Shown piece after piece: positions 1 to 7,574 of a DNA stretch of 40,255 bases. Origin of the DNA: Phycisphaerales bacterium (GTDB taxonomy: Bacteria > Planctomycetota > Phycisphaerae > Phycisphaerales > UBA1924). A program made the position numbers and the translations under genes. The stretch's first letter is position 1. Every line of letters begins with the position of its first letter. A model generated the notes under the pieces. The model did no database searches. It saw only the letters and a program-made list of their open reading frames with translations, and was not told the DNA's origin. Location: NCBI GenBank assembly GCA_016793015.1, contig JAEUJD010000188.1, positions 1 to 40,255 of the forward strand, written 5' to 3'.

Positions 1-416
1 GGCGGTGCCACGAAGCGACAGGCGATGTGGAAAGGGTGTGGAGAACGCGCCGGGTGATGGCGGGAAGGAGTGGGGTTCGCGGGTCGGCGTGGCCCAAGCG
101 ACAGGAAGCGACGGGGAGTGTCGCGCGCCGGGCGCGGCAAGTGACACGCAAGCGACAGGATGTGCAGGTGCGGCGGTCGGTCGTAAACTATTGATTTTGA
201 AGGGCTTCCATCGCGTGAGCGAAAGTCATCCACCGAACGACAGGACTTGTTTCTACTACGACTGAATGTATCTCTCTTACTAGGAAGAAAGACATTCGGC
301 CTGAGAGGCGGATCGGAGCGGGGGCACTTTCAGGGAAACTGTGGGCTGGTCGAGGTTGGTGTGTGGAAACGTTGGTGGAGGAGGCGAGGAAGCGTTGAGC
401 GCGCACGGTGGGGCGT
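1..416. other. intergenic stretch downstream of mutM, no gene supported
   Basis: I see no convincing gene here. Short open frames exist on both strands but they lack a ribosome-binding site and are of shadow composition. The stretch holds a short dispersed motif, AAGCGACAGG, at 13-22, 96-105 and 150-159, with a variant AAGCGACGGG at 106-115 and a partial copy near 237-245. No terminator hairpin for the leftward mutM gene is obvious. Confidence 0.6.
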
Positions 417-1382
417 TCATGCTGGTTTCATTTGGGGGTGAGGCTTTGGAGGTGAAGGTTGGCAGACGGGGCAGAAGACGGTGGCGCGCTGGGCGAGGCG
501 CGTGCCGCGGAGAGGGTGGGAGCAGTTGGGGCAGGGCATGTTGGCCCGGCCGTAGACGGCGTGGAGCGATTGGGCGTTGCCCTTGGTGCCGGTGGAGTCG
601 GCGTAATCGCGGAGCGTGCTGCCACCGGCTTTGATGGCGCGGGCGAGGATGAAGCGGATGGCGCTTGCGAGAGACGTGAGCTGCGGCTTGGTGAGTGAGC
701 TGGCGTGGGTGGATGGGTTGATGCGGGCGCGGAAGAGGGATTCATCGGCGTAGATGTTGCCGACGCCGGCGAGGGCGGATTGATCGAGGAGGAGAGATTT
801 GATCGGGCGGTGCGAGCCTTCGCAGGCGCGGGCGAGATCGCGGGCGGTGATGGTGAGGGCGTCGGGACCGAGGGCGGACCAGCGGAGCTTGCGGAAGGCG
901 CGCTCGGTCCAGTAGGTGGAGAGGCCACCGAAACGGCGCGGATCGATGAAGAGGAGGATGGCGCCGCTCGAGAGTTTCCAGAGCGCGTGTGTGTGCTTGG
1001 GCAGTTTGGCGCGGACGCGCTCGCGAGCGGTGCGGGCGCGCACGGTTTTGTCGTCGAAGGCGAACATGGAGCGGGGCTGCTCGGGGAGATTGAGCGCGCG
1101 GGCTTCGGAGGGTTTGAGCAGGCAGAGGCGGCCGGACATGCCGAGCTGGATGCAGAGGATGTTGTCGTCGTCGGAGAGAATGGCGAGCTGCTTGCCGCGG
1201 CGGATGAGGGAGCCGATGCGTTTGTTCTTGAGCAGATCCCCGCGAGTCGTTCGCTTCGGCTGACCTTCGAGAAAGTACGAATCGCAGATATCGGTGCGGA
1301 AGAGGCGGGCATCGAGCACGCGCCGACCGACGATCGGAAGAAGCGAGAGGCGGGTGCGTTCGACTTCAGGGAGTTCTGGCAT
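417..1382 (-). CDS. mutM: formamidopyrimidine-DNA glycosylase (MutM/Fpg)
   Basis: Base-excision repair enzyme that removes oxidised purines such as 8-oxoguanine and nicks the abasic site. The start is fixed by MPELPEVE: Pro2 is the Schiff-base nucleophile and Glu3 the catalytic acid. Lys64 in RRGKQL matches the conserved lysine. The helix-two-turn-helix signature with AGVGNIYADE lies at about 201-217. The C-terminal zinc finger uses C284, C287, C304 and C307, with the DNA-contacting Arg299 in AQRAT. Length is 321 aa against about 270 for E. coli. Most of the excess is an insertion of about 27 residues between GMSG (81-84) and the KHTH that leads to the DPRRFGG motif, plus a proline-rich end. 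It is divergent from the zinc-ribbon gene at 1443 with a 60-base spacer. The longer in-frame extension upstream is rejected because the family must begin at Met-Pro. Confidence 0.97.
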   Translation of the reverse strand: MPELPEVERTRLSLLPIVGRRVLDARLFRTDICDSYFLEGQPKRTTRGDLLKNKRIGSLIRRGKQLAILSDDDNILCIQLGMSGRLCLLKPSEARALNLPEQPRSMFAFDDKTVRARTARERVRAKLPKHTHALWKLSSGAILLFIDPRRFGGLSTYWTERAFRKLRWSALGPDALTITARDLARACEGSHRPIKSLLLDQSALAGVGNIYADESLFRARINPSTHASSLTKPQLTSLASAIRFILARAIKAGGSTLRDYADSTGTKGNAQSLHAVYGRANMPCPNCSHPLRGTRLAQRATVFCPVCQPSPPKPHPQMKPA

Positions 1383-1442
1383 GGGAGAAGCAGAATTGCA
1401 GAGCAGAGGAAGGGACAGACCCGGAACGTTACATTGTTGTTG

Positions 1443-2471
1443 ATGCATGCCGAACGGATTGTGATACGAGAGAAGACTTGGAAGTACTGGTTGATCGGCG
1501 GGCCGATGATCGCGCCGGGCGCGGATCGATTCTGGAAGCTGCACGGTTTTACGCGCCGGCGGCGAGCCGCGATGTTCTGGATGATCGGGATTCTGATCGC
1601 GGGAGCGCCGCTGCTTTTCATCCTGTTTCCACTGACCACAATTTCTCCGAGGAAGTCGAGCCCGGCGGCGATGGGGTGGCAGATGGTGCTGCCGGGTCTG
1701 GCGATGTTCCTCGCGTTTCGGATTCTCTTTCTCCCCATGTTTGCATACGGCGCGTGGTTCGCATCTCGGATCCGGCGCAGAGACGGCCGGGTGTGCTGGG
1801 AGTGTGGAAGAGATGTCGGTGCCGGCGCGGAGGGCAAGTGTGCGTGCGGCGAGGAGTGGAACGCGGACGCGCTACACCTTTTTTGGATGTCGTGCGGCCT
1901 CCTGCCGACGACGGTGCGTGGTGTGCGTGAAGCGCGGTTTGCGTTGGGAGGCGAATTGCCGCGGCCGGGCGTGTCGATTGTGGCACGGTTGCTCTCCGGC
2001 CTGCCCCGCGATCAGATGTCGGCGTGGCAGGAGCGACCGTTGACTCAGAAGTGGTTGAAGCAGTCGATGTGGCGAAGCACGGGGATGTTGCTGCTGCTGT
2101 CTCTTGGGACGATTCTCGCGATAATTTTTGCGGCGAGTTTGGCGGCCCGTGATCATTTGTGGATGTTCATCGGATACATGATCGCGCTGAGCCTGGGAAT
2201 GCTCGTCGGGCAAATTTTCATCCTGCGATGGAATCTGCGGCGGGCTGTGCGAAAGGCGCGCGAGAACGTGCGCCTTGCCGAAGGCTTGATCTGCACCGAC
2301 TGCGGATTTGTGCTGCGCGGACTTGCGGAACAGGATCGGTGTCCGGAGTGCGGCATCGAATTTCGCGCGGACGAGCTGCGCGGGTTCTTTCGAGCGAGCG
2401 GGATTCTGGAGGATGGAAATTCGCTCAGGGAAGAGGCTTCGGAGCGCGCAGGCTCCGAAAGAACGTCGTGA
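1443..2471 (+). CDS. multi-pass membrane protein with two zinc ribbons, function unknown
   Basis: I do not recognise a named family. The 342-aa product has about four hydrophobic segments, near residues 42-63, 77-100, 199-222 and 227-246. It has two CxxC-type metal sites. The first is C118/C121 with C133/C135, where the second half is CxC. The second is near the C-terminus, with CTDCG and CPECG spaced like a classic zinc ribbon. Small membrane proteins with such ribbons are frequent in planctomycetes, but no role is established by the sequence. The start ATG at 1443 lies just outside mutM; upstream in-frame codons would run antisense through mutM and have shadow composition. Its last 47 bases overlap the 3-prime end of tadA on the other strand, so the two transcripts converge and overlap. 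Confidence 0.8.
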   Translation: MHAERIVIREKTWKYWLIGGPMIAPGADRFWKLHGFTRRRRAAMFWMIGILIAGAPLLFILFPLTTISPRKSSPAAMGWQMVLPGLAMFLAFRILFLPMFAYGAWFASRIRRRDGRVCWECGRDVGAGAEGKCACGEEWNADALHLFWMSCGLLPTTVRGVREARFALGGELPRPGVSIVARLLSGLPRDQMSAWQERPLTQKWLKQSMWRSTGMLLLLSLGTILAIIFAASLAARDHLWMFIGYMIALSLGMLVGQIFILRWNLRRAVRKARENVRLAEGLICTDCGFVLRGLAEQDRCPECGIEFRADELRGFFRASGILEDGNSLREEASERAGSERTS

Positions 2472-2892
2472 GCAGTTCGGCGGACTCGGGCGCGAGCAGG
2501 CCTCGCACGACTTCGCAGCGGTGGTTGAGGCGCGGGTCTTCAAGGAGGTTCATGAGCGTGCCTGCGGCGCCGGCTTTGGGGTCGGGAGCTGCGAAGACGA
2601 CGCGGGGGATGCGGGCGTTGACGATGAGTCCGGCGCACATGGGGCAGGGTTCGAGGGTGATATAGAGCGTGCAGCGTTCGAGGCGCCAGGCGTTGATTGC
2701 CTTGCAGGCCTGCTGGATCGCGAGGAACTCGGCGTGGGCGAAGGGGGATTTATCGCTCTCGCGGCGGTTGTGGGCTTCGGCGATGATTTCGTTGTCGCGG
2801 GTGATGACGGCACCGACGGGGACTTCGCCCAGGGTTGCCGCGGTGCGGGCGAGGGTGAGGGCGCGGAGCATGTGGTCTTGATCGGAAGGCAT
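2425..2892 (-). CDS. tadA: tRNA-specific adenosine deaminase TadA
   Basis: Zinc enzyme that converts A34 to inosine in tRNA-Arg(ACG), allowing wobble decoding in the cytoplasm. The 155-aa product shows the cytidine/deoxycytidylate deaminase fold signatures: zinc-binding His and proton-shuttling Glu in HAE (53-55), zinc ligands C83 and C86 in PCPMCAG, and the substrate-loop Asn in HNRRE (41-45). Length is typical of the family. The start at 2892 (MPSDQDHM) is chosen because the upstream in-frame extension is repetitive spacer sequence. It lies 55 bases downstream of tatC on the same strand and is probably co-transcribed with it. Confidence 0.95.
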   Translation of the reverse strand: MPSDQDHMLRALTLARTAATLGEVPVGAVITRDNEIIAEAHNRRESDKSPFAHAEFLAIQQACKAINAWRLERCTLYITLEPCPMCAGLIVNARIPRVVFAAPDPKAGAAGTLMNLLEDPRLNHRCEVVRGLLAPESAELLTTFFRSLRAPKPLP

Positions 2893-2906
2893 TGGGAAAA
2901 AGCTCG

Positions 2907-2934
2907 AAATCGCAAATGAGCAAATCGCAAATGA
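2907..2934. repeat. 13-bp direct repeat between tatC and tadA
   Basis: AAATCGCAAATGA occurs at 2907-2919 and again at 2922-2934, giving a 15-base period. It lies in the short tatC-tadA spacer just upstream of the tadA start. Its function is unknown. Confidence 0.7.
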
Positions 2935-2947
2935 AAGGCGGGAGAGG

Positions 2948-4078
2948 TCAGCCTTCGGCCGGTTCCCCATCGCGTTCGCGGCCTCGGCTGGCGGCGAGTT
3001 TGGAGGCGGGGAAGATTCGCAGCATGACGATGCCGAATTCGTAGAGCAGCCAGAGCGGGACCATCAGGATGATCATGCTCACCGGGTCGGGCGGGGTGAG
3101 AAGTGCCGCGATGACGGCGATGACGAAGAGCGCGTGCTTTCGGTACTGCGAGAGGAACGCGGGCGTGACGATGCCGACCCAGCCCAGGAGAAGCACGACG
3201 ACGGGCAATTGAAAGCCCGCGGCGAAGGCGAGCGCGAGGCCGAGGAACGAATCCACCCATTCCTGAATTCGGGGCTGGAGCACGATGCCCGTCGAGGTCG
3301 AGAGCGCGGTCGAGTAGATGCTGATCGCGCCGCTCGGCGTTGCGAGGGCGAGGCGCAGTTCTTTCATTTCGGAATTGAACCATGCGTCGCCGGGCTTGGG
3401 CGCGGGCGGGTCGGCGGTGAGCACGGGGAGTGAAAGCAGTGAGACGTTCGCGGGCAGCGGCGCGACCGCCGCCTTCTCGGGGCTGACCGTCGCGCCGAAG
3501 TGCACGAAGAAGTGCAGCATGACCGGCAGCACAACGAAGTAGAGGAAGAGCGTCGAGAGGATCGCGAGGATCAGGCTCATCGGCAGCAGCATGGTGACGA
3601 AGCGCTGCTCATAGCGATAGAGACCGGGCGCGACGAACTTCCAAACCTGCCACAGGATCCACGGAAAGCCGAGAAGGATTGCTGCGACGGTCGAGATCTT
3701 CAGATAGGTGAAGAACGTCTCGAACATGCCCGTCGCCAGCATGGTCGGCGACAAACCTTCGGCCCGGAGTGCGCGCTGCACGGGCCAGATGAGCCAGTTC
3801 AGGATCGTGGGCCCGAAGTAGAGGCTCACCAGGAAGAAGACCATGATCCCAACGATCGCGTGGATGAACCGGGTGCGCAGTTCTTCGAGGTGGTCGCCCA
3901 GCGACATCACGGCTTGCGTGTTCGGCGGGCGACGCATGGCGAGCCGGGCCTCGACAATGGAGGGCGGGGGTGGGGGCGGGTCAGGCGGGATTGCCGAGGG
4001 CGGGTCGCGGTCCATGATGGCGCGCCGGTCCTCGGGGCGAATCGCGGGGACGGATGAGGATTCGGACGGGTCGTCCAT
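2948..4078 (-). CDS. tatC: Sec-independent protein translocase subunit TatC
   Basis: Core receptor of the twin-arginine export pathway in the inner membrane. Seen: the N-terminal TatC signature with SLGDHLEELRTR (59-70), FVAPGLYRYEQRF (148-160), LTPPDP (327-332) and six hydrophobic segments between about 71 and 353. At 376 aa it is over 100 residues longer than E. coli TatC. The extra length comes from a proline-rich, probably cytoplasmic, N-terminal extension of about 55 residues and an expanded loop at about 195-272 between the third and fourth membrane segments, which is periplasmic in known TatC. The start MDDPSESSS at 4078 is preferred over a longer frame with shadow-like composition. 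No tatA or tatB gene is visible in the window. tadA follows on the same strand. Confidence 0.95.
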   Translation of the reverse strand: MDDPSESSSVPAIRPEDRRAIMDRDPPSAIPPDPPPPPPSIVEARLAMRRPPNTQAVMSLGDHLEELRTRFIHAIVGIMVFFLVSLYFGPTILNWLIWPVQRALRAEGLSPTMLATGMFETFFTYLKISTVAAILLGFPWILWQVWKFVAPGLYRYEQRFVTMLLPMSLILAILSTLFLYFVVLPVMLHFFVHFGATVSPEKAAVAPLPANVSLLSLPVLTADPPAPKPGDAWFNSEMKELRLALATPSGAISIYSTALSTSTGIVLQPRIQEWVDSFLGLALAFAAGFQLPVVVLLLGWVGIVTPAFLSQYRKHALFVIAVIAALLTPPDPVSMIILMVPLWLLYEFGIVMLRIFPASKLAASRGRERDGEPAEG

Positions 4079-4117
4079 CGGTGAAGGGTAGTTGTTAGGC
4101 CGAAGGCACAGGGCGAA

Positions 4118-4149
4118 AAGTGGCGAAGTGGCATGGGGGGCAAAGTGGC
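4118..4149. repeat. AAGTGGC short repeats in the tatC/sigma divergent spacer
   Basis: AAGTGGC is present at 4118-4124, 4126-4132 and 4143-4149, upstream of tatC and of the sigma factor gene. It could be an operator-like array or merely low-complexity spacer. Confidence 0.5.
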
Positions 4150-4269
4150 AATGGGAAAGAAGAAGTGAACGACGAAATGGGTGACGGGTGAATCCTGAAC
4201 GCGCATCTTCGGAAGAAGAGGACGGGGTTGGGGGGCGGGTGGGGTGTGGGGGCGGGTTGGCAGTCTGGG

Positions 4270-4923
4270 ATGAAAGACGAACGTGCCGACAGCTTGGAGC
4301 CGGGATCGGTGCCTCCATTGCACGTGGAGCTGCGGGATGATGCGCGCCCGAGTGCAAGCCCCTCGACGCGTCCTGCTCTGCGGCTGACGGCCGACGATCA
4401 CGAAGAACTCAAAAGGCTGTGGGAAGAAAACCGTCGCTGGGTCGCGGCGTTGTTATTGACGCACAAGCCTCGGTGGGCCGACCTGGAAGACCTGCTTCAG
4501 GAAGTTGCGACGACACTGGTGGGTAAGGGGCACGAGATTCGCGATGCCGCGATGTTGAAGCCGTGGCTGCGGACGGTGGCGACGAACGTGGCGCGGCTCG
4601 CGGCACGGCGCGGAAAACTGCGATTGCACGGGTCGCTCGATGCGCCCGGGAGTGGGGGGGACACGGACGGCGGCCCCGTGAACGAGAGCGAGCCGATGCC
4701 GAGCGCGACGCCCACGCGGCGCGAAGAGGCGGCGCGCCTGCTCGACCTTGCGAGGAAGTTGCCCGACGGATATCGCGAGCCGCTGCTTTTGAAGAGCGTG
4801 CAAGGCCTGAGTTATCGCCAGATCGGGAACATTCTGGGTATTCCGGAAACGACGGTGGAGACGCGGATCGCACGCGGGCGGAAGCAACTGCGCGAAATGG
4901 CGGAAGAGGCGGCGAAGCGTTGA
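4270..4923 (+). CDS. ECF-type RNA polymerase sigma factor
   Basis: Alternative sigma factor of 217 aa expected to redirect RNA polymerase to a small regulon. Region 2 lies at about 48-116 and includes WADLEDLLQEVATTLVG. It is followed by a hydrophilic linker and by region 4 at about 158-210, whose helix-turn-helix has LSYRQIGNILGIPETTVE and then RIARGRKQL. ATG at 4270 (MKDERADS) is chosen; a longer frame begins in glycine-rich spacer. The gene is divergent from tatC. The next genes on the same strand are a one-TM anti-sigma-like protein and a PDZ protein, an arrangement seen in envelope-stress sigma systems. The 336-base gap to the next gene contains a foldback repeat, so tight co-transcription is not certain. 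Confidence 0.92.
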   Translation: MKDERADSLEPGSVPPLHVELRDDARPSASPSTRPALRLTADDHEELKRLWEENRRWVAALLLTHKPRWADLEDLLQEVATTLVGKGHEIRDAAMLKPWLRTVATNVARLAARRGKLRLHGSLDAPGSGGDTDGGPVNESEPMPSATPTRREEAARLLDLARKLPDGYREPLLLKSVQGLSYRQIGNILGIPETTVETRIARGRKQLREMAEEAAKR

Positions 4924-5259
4924 AGAGAGAGAACGCGGAGATGCGGAGGTGGCGGAGTCTCGCGGAGAACAAAGAGAGAGAAGGTTGAAGGGAAAGAGTT
5001 CAAGGCCGAGTTGCAGTCGGCCAAGTCTCCGCGACCCATGCGGTTCGATTCATTCCCGATTTCCTGTTTTCTCCGCGTTACTCCGCCACCTCCGCAACTC
5101 CGCGTTCTCTCGAATTGCCTTGCGAGAGATCAAAAACGGGGACTTTTCCGGACGGGTTTTGAGGCGGTCGCCGGATGGGGGGCGACGGGATCGGGCGGTT
5201 CGCGCATCTTGATTGGGTGGTGGGTTGGTGGTGGGTTGCTGCGGAAGGGCGGAGTCAGC
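4924..5259. other. gap between sigma factor and anti-sigma-like gene
   Basis: There is no gene. The foldback element occupies 4927-5111. The remaining 150 bases up to the next start show nothing I can name apart from a purine-rich ribosome-binding stretch just before 5260. Confidence 0.6.
4927..5111. repeat. 185-bp foldback element: 32-bp inverted repeat with nested hairpin
   Basis: Arm 4927-4958 is the reverse complement of arm 5080-5111 with a single mismatch (core GCGGAGGTGGCGGAG). Weaker complementarity continues inward for about 15 more bases. Near the centre a second hairpin pairs GGCCGA (5004-5009) with TCGGCC (5017-5022). It starts four bases after the sigma factor stop codon. It has MITE-like shape but no transposase. 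It could also act as a transcript-end structure or a structured RNA. Confidence 0.8.
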
Positions 5260-5877
5260 ATGAGCATGGCAGAAAAAGACATCTTGATCAGCCGCGTGGT
5301 GGATGGCGTCGCGGGGGCGGGCGATTGGGTCGAACTCGACATGCTCGGGGCGGCCGATTCGTCGCTCTGGCGCGAACTCGCGCAGGCGCAGCGCGACAAG
5401 CAGTTGCTCGACCAGGCGGTGGGCGAGGCGATCTCGATTGCCGATGTGGTTGCGTTGCCGAAGTCGGAATGGAGCGAGCTGGGCGATCGGCGGCTGCGCG
5501 TTCCTCAGTGGGCGGGGTGGGCGGCGGCCGCCGTGCTGGCGATCGCGATGTTTGTGATGCCCAGAGGCGGAACCCCGACCGGCAACACGGCCGGCACATT
5601 TTTCCCGCCGGCACAGATGGAAGAACAGACTCCGGATGCGGCGCTGTCCTCGTATCTCGCCAAGGGTAAGGACGAGGGGCGCGTGATCCGGCAGTTGCCG
5701 GAGTTTGTTGTGCTCGAGTCCAAGCCGGCGGCGGACGGCCTCGGATACGACGTTGTGTATCTGCGCCAGATCGTGGAGCGGGCGCGGGTTGAGAGCGTGA
5801 ACAGCTATCAGGTGGACGATGCGGGGCGGAAGCTGCCCCTGCCGGTGAAGGTGATCGAGCCGAAGCAGCCGGTGTAG
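5260..5877 (+). CDS. single-pass membrane protein, possible anti-sigma factor
   Basis: The 205-aa product has a cytoplasm-type N-terminal domain (about 1-84, rich in Asp/Glu/Arg with LWRELAQAQRDKQLLDQAV near 38-56). One hydrophobic segment follows at about 86-102, then an extracytoplasmic domain. This is the architecture of membrane anti-sigma factors, and it follows an ECF sigma gene on the same strand. No zinc-binding HxxxCxxC motif of the ZAS type is present. The start ATG 5260 is preceded by GGAAGGGCGGA. The anti-sigma role is inferred from topology and position; the family itself is not recognised. It could instead be an unrelated envelope protein. Confidence 0.75.
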   Translation: MSMAEKDILISRVVDGVAGAGDWVELDMLGAADSSLWRELAQAQRDKQLLDQAVGEAISIADVVALPKSEWSELGDRRLRVPQWAGWAAAAVLAIAMFVMPRGGTPTGNTAGTFFPPAQMEEQTPDAALSSYLAKGKDEGRVIRQLPEFVVLESKPAADGLGYDVVYLRQIVERARVESVNSYQVDDAGRKLPLPVKVIEPKQPV

Positions 5878-5927
5878 GGGCGGGGACGAAAGCTAGCAGC
5901 AAAGGCAAAAAGCCGAACCCTTTCCTC

Positions 5928-5952
5928 AGCCCCTTCCATCCGGGAAGGGGCT
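5928..5952 (+). terminator. 10-bp perfect hairpin between anti-sigma-like and PDZ genes
   Basis: AGCCCCTTCC (5928-5937) pairs perfectly with GGAAGGGGCT (5943-5952) across a five-base loop. No U-tract follows, so it may be a weak terminator, an mRNA stabiliser or a dispersed palindrome. Transcription may read through into the PDZ gene 42 bases later. Confidence 0.6.
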
Positions 5953-5994
5953 TCAGAGAGAAACCAACGAAGCGGAATTCCCAAGGAGTTTGTT

Positions 5995-7224
5995 ATGGAA
6001 CTGGTGAACGAAATGGCGAGCAAGGTCTGGACGAAGCGGGTCGGGATGCTGGGTCTCGGGGTGTGCGCAGCGCTCGCGCTTGCAGCGGGGCGCGCTGGCG
6101 AAGTGAACGCGCCGGACGACGAAGAGACGATCAAGGGCAGTTTCAGCCAGCCCCTGGGCGAGGCTTCGGAAAGCGAAACCGCCAGCAGCTCGCGCTCGGT
6201 GATGACCACGGTCGATGGCGGCGACACCTTCACCGTCACGAACGAAAACGGAAAAGTCACCGTGCAGAGGAACGGCGAGAAGTTGTCCAAGAGCCAGTAC
6301 CGCCAGAAGGGCGGCAAGATCGAGATCCTCGATGGCGATGGCAATGTCGTGAAATCGCTGCCCGCTGTCCCGAATGTTCCCAAGGTGCCGAATGTCCGGG
6401 GCCTGCGCAACCTGGCGATGATTGCCCCGAGTGCGCCCGCGGCCCCTGCGGCGCCGGGTTCGCCCCGCATCATTGTGAAGGGTGCGCCGCGCGTGATGCT
6501 CGGCGTGACCATGACCGATGCCGACTCCGAAGGTGACCAGGAGGGCGCGATGCTGATGAGTGTCACCGAGGGCCTGCCCGCGGCACAGGCCGGCTTGCAA
6601 GCCAAGGACATCGTCGTCGAGGCCGACGGAAAACCCATCGAAGGCGAAGAGGCGCTCCGGGCCATTCTGAAAACCAAGAACCCGGGCGACGAGCTTGCGC
6701 TGAAGATTCTCCGCAAGGGCGAGAGCCAGACGATCCGCGTGAAACTCGCCGAGTTCGATGCCGGCAAGCTGCAGACGCGGGTCACCGTCACGCGCTCGAC
6801 TGATGACGAGAGCTTCGATTCCGAGGAACTCGTCGAGATTCTCAAGGGTGTTGAAGCGCAGGTGAAGGCGCAGGTCGAGGCGCTGCGGGCCCAGTTGAAC
6901 GCGACCGACTGGAATCAGGTGCGCGACCAGGTGAACGCGGGCCTGGGCGAAGCGCTCAAGCAGCTCGAAGAAGCCCGGGTGCAGGCCGCGGAAGCGGGCA
7001 ACCTGGGCGCCAAGTGGTGGCAGGAGCACGGCCAGAACTTCACGATGCCCAAGGGCTGGGTGCAGTTCTCGCAGCCCACGCCCCCCCCGGCGCCGGGTGC
7101 GCAGAGTTTCCCGCGTCACGAGATGAACGCTGGCGTGGGCGACAAGCTCGATCGCCTGAGCGAGCAGCTCGAGAAGATGAACAAGCGGCTTGATGCGATG
7201 GAAAAGCAGATCGAGAAGAAATAA
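5995..7224 (+). CDS. exported PDZ-domain protein with C-terminal coiled coil
   Basis: The 409-aa product has an N-terminal hydrophobic export signal (about 11-33, VGMLGLGVCAALALAAG), then a Ser/Thr-rich segment and an Ala/Pro-rich hinge. A PDZ domain follows at about 162-250: a substrate-groove GVT near 168 and the typical AGLQAKDIVVEADGKPI stretch. The C-terminal third is strongly helical, ending in a coiled coil with heptad leucines and DKLDRLSEQLEKMNKRLDAM. PDZ domains bind exposed C-termini of proteins; no protease catalytic triad is visible, so an adaptor or sensor role in the periplasm is more likely than proteolysis. A good AAGGAG lies 7 bases before ATG 5995. Downstream of a sigma and anti-sigma-like pair, it may belong to an envelope-stress response. 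Confidence 0.85.
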   Translation: MELVNEMASKVWTKRVGMLGLGVCAALALAAGRAGEVNAPDDEETIKGSFSQPLGEASESETASSSRSVMTTVDGGDTFTVTNENGKVTVQRNGEKLSKSQYRQKGGKIEILDGDGNVVKSLPAVPNVPKVPNVRGLRNLAMIAPSAPAAPAAPGSPRIIVKGAPRVMLGVTMTDADSEGDQEGAMLMSVTEGLPAAQAGLQAKDIVVEADGKPIEGEEALRAILKTKNPGDELALKILRKGESQTIRVKLAEFDAGKLQTRVTVTRSTDDESFDSEELVEILKGVEAQVKAQVEALRAQLNATDWNQVRDQVNAGLGEALKQLEEARVQAAEAGNLGAKWWQEHGQNFTMPKGWVQFSQPTPPPAPGAQSFPRHEMNAGVGDKLDRLSEQLEKMNKRLDAMEKQIEKK

Positions 7225-7574
7225 GGCCTTTCGGCAAGGCTCTTCGTGGCACCGCCCTTCCGGGCGGTGCGCATGAAGCGCAGAACAGGAAAGACAAGCA
7301 CACCGGGCGGAAGCCCGGTGCCACGGCAGCCTGGTGCCACCAAATCCATCCCGAGTTTGCCCCGCTGGTCTTCCCAGCATCGGCGCGGGCGACACCTCCT
7401 CACTGCCACGGGCCGGTCGGAAGACCGGCCCGCGGTCGATTGGTGCCGCGGCGATCGGCGGGGGCGGTTTGAACGCGCAGAATCCGAAGAAGTACCGTTG
7501 AAGAACCGCGCGCGGCCTCTTGACGCGTGTGCGATACTGCGCCCCTGAGGATGGGTCTGCACGGAGCGCGGACG
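7225..7574. other. intergenic gap rich in palindromes
   Basis: There is no gene. The gap contains three hairpins whose loops are all TTCC or GGAA, listed separately. A TTGACG box at 7520-7525 and a GATACT box at 7533-7538 lie before the pseudopilin gene, but only 7 bases apart, so they do not form one sigma-70 promoter. Confidence 0.6.
7249..7432. repeat. cluster of three palindromes sharing a GGAA/TTCC loop
   Basis: Hairpin 1: GCACCGCCC (7249-7257), loop TTCC, GGGCGGTGC (7262-7270). Hairpin 2: CACCGGGC (7301-7308), loop GGAA, GCCCGGTG (7313-7320). Hairpin 3: CGGGCCGGTC (7409-7418), loop GGAA, GACCGGCCCG (7423-7432). Stems are perfect (9, 8 and 10 bp) but differ in sequence, while the four-base loop is the same on one strand or the other. 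GGAA is a GNRA-type tetraloop, so RNA stability may be selected. The overall form is REP-like. Hairpin 1 could also end the PDZ transcript. Confidence 0.8.

Noticed and set aside
428..1837. Second minus-strand frame overlapping mutM
   Set aside because: Ser/Pro/Ala-rich frame-shifted reading of mutM and its neighbour, with no family feature.
7520..7538. TTGACG and GATACT boxes before the pseudopilin gene as a promoter
   Set aside because: The spacing is 7 bases, not 16-18, so they cannot be the two halves of one sigma-70 promoter. GATACT alone is too weak to call.
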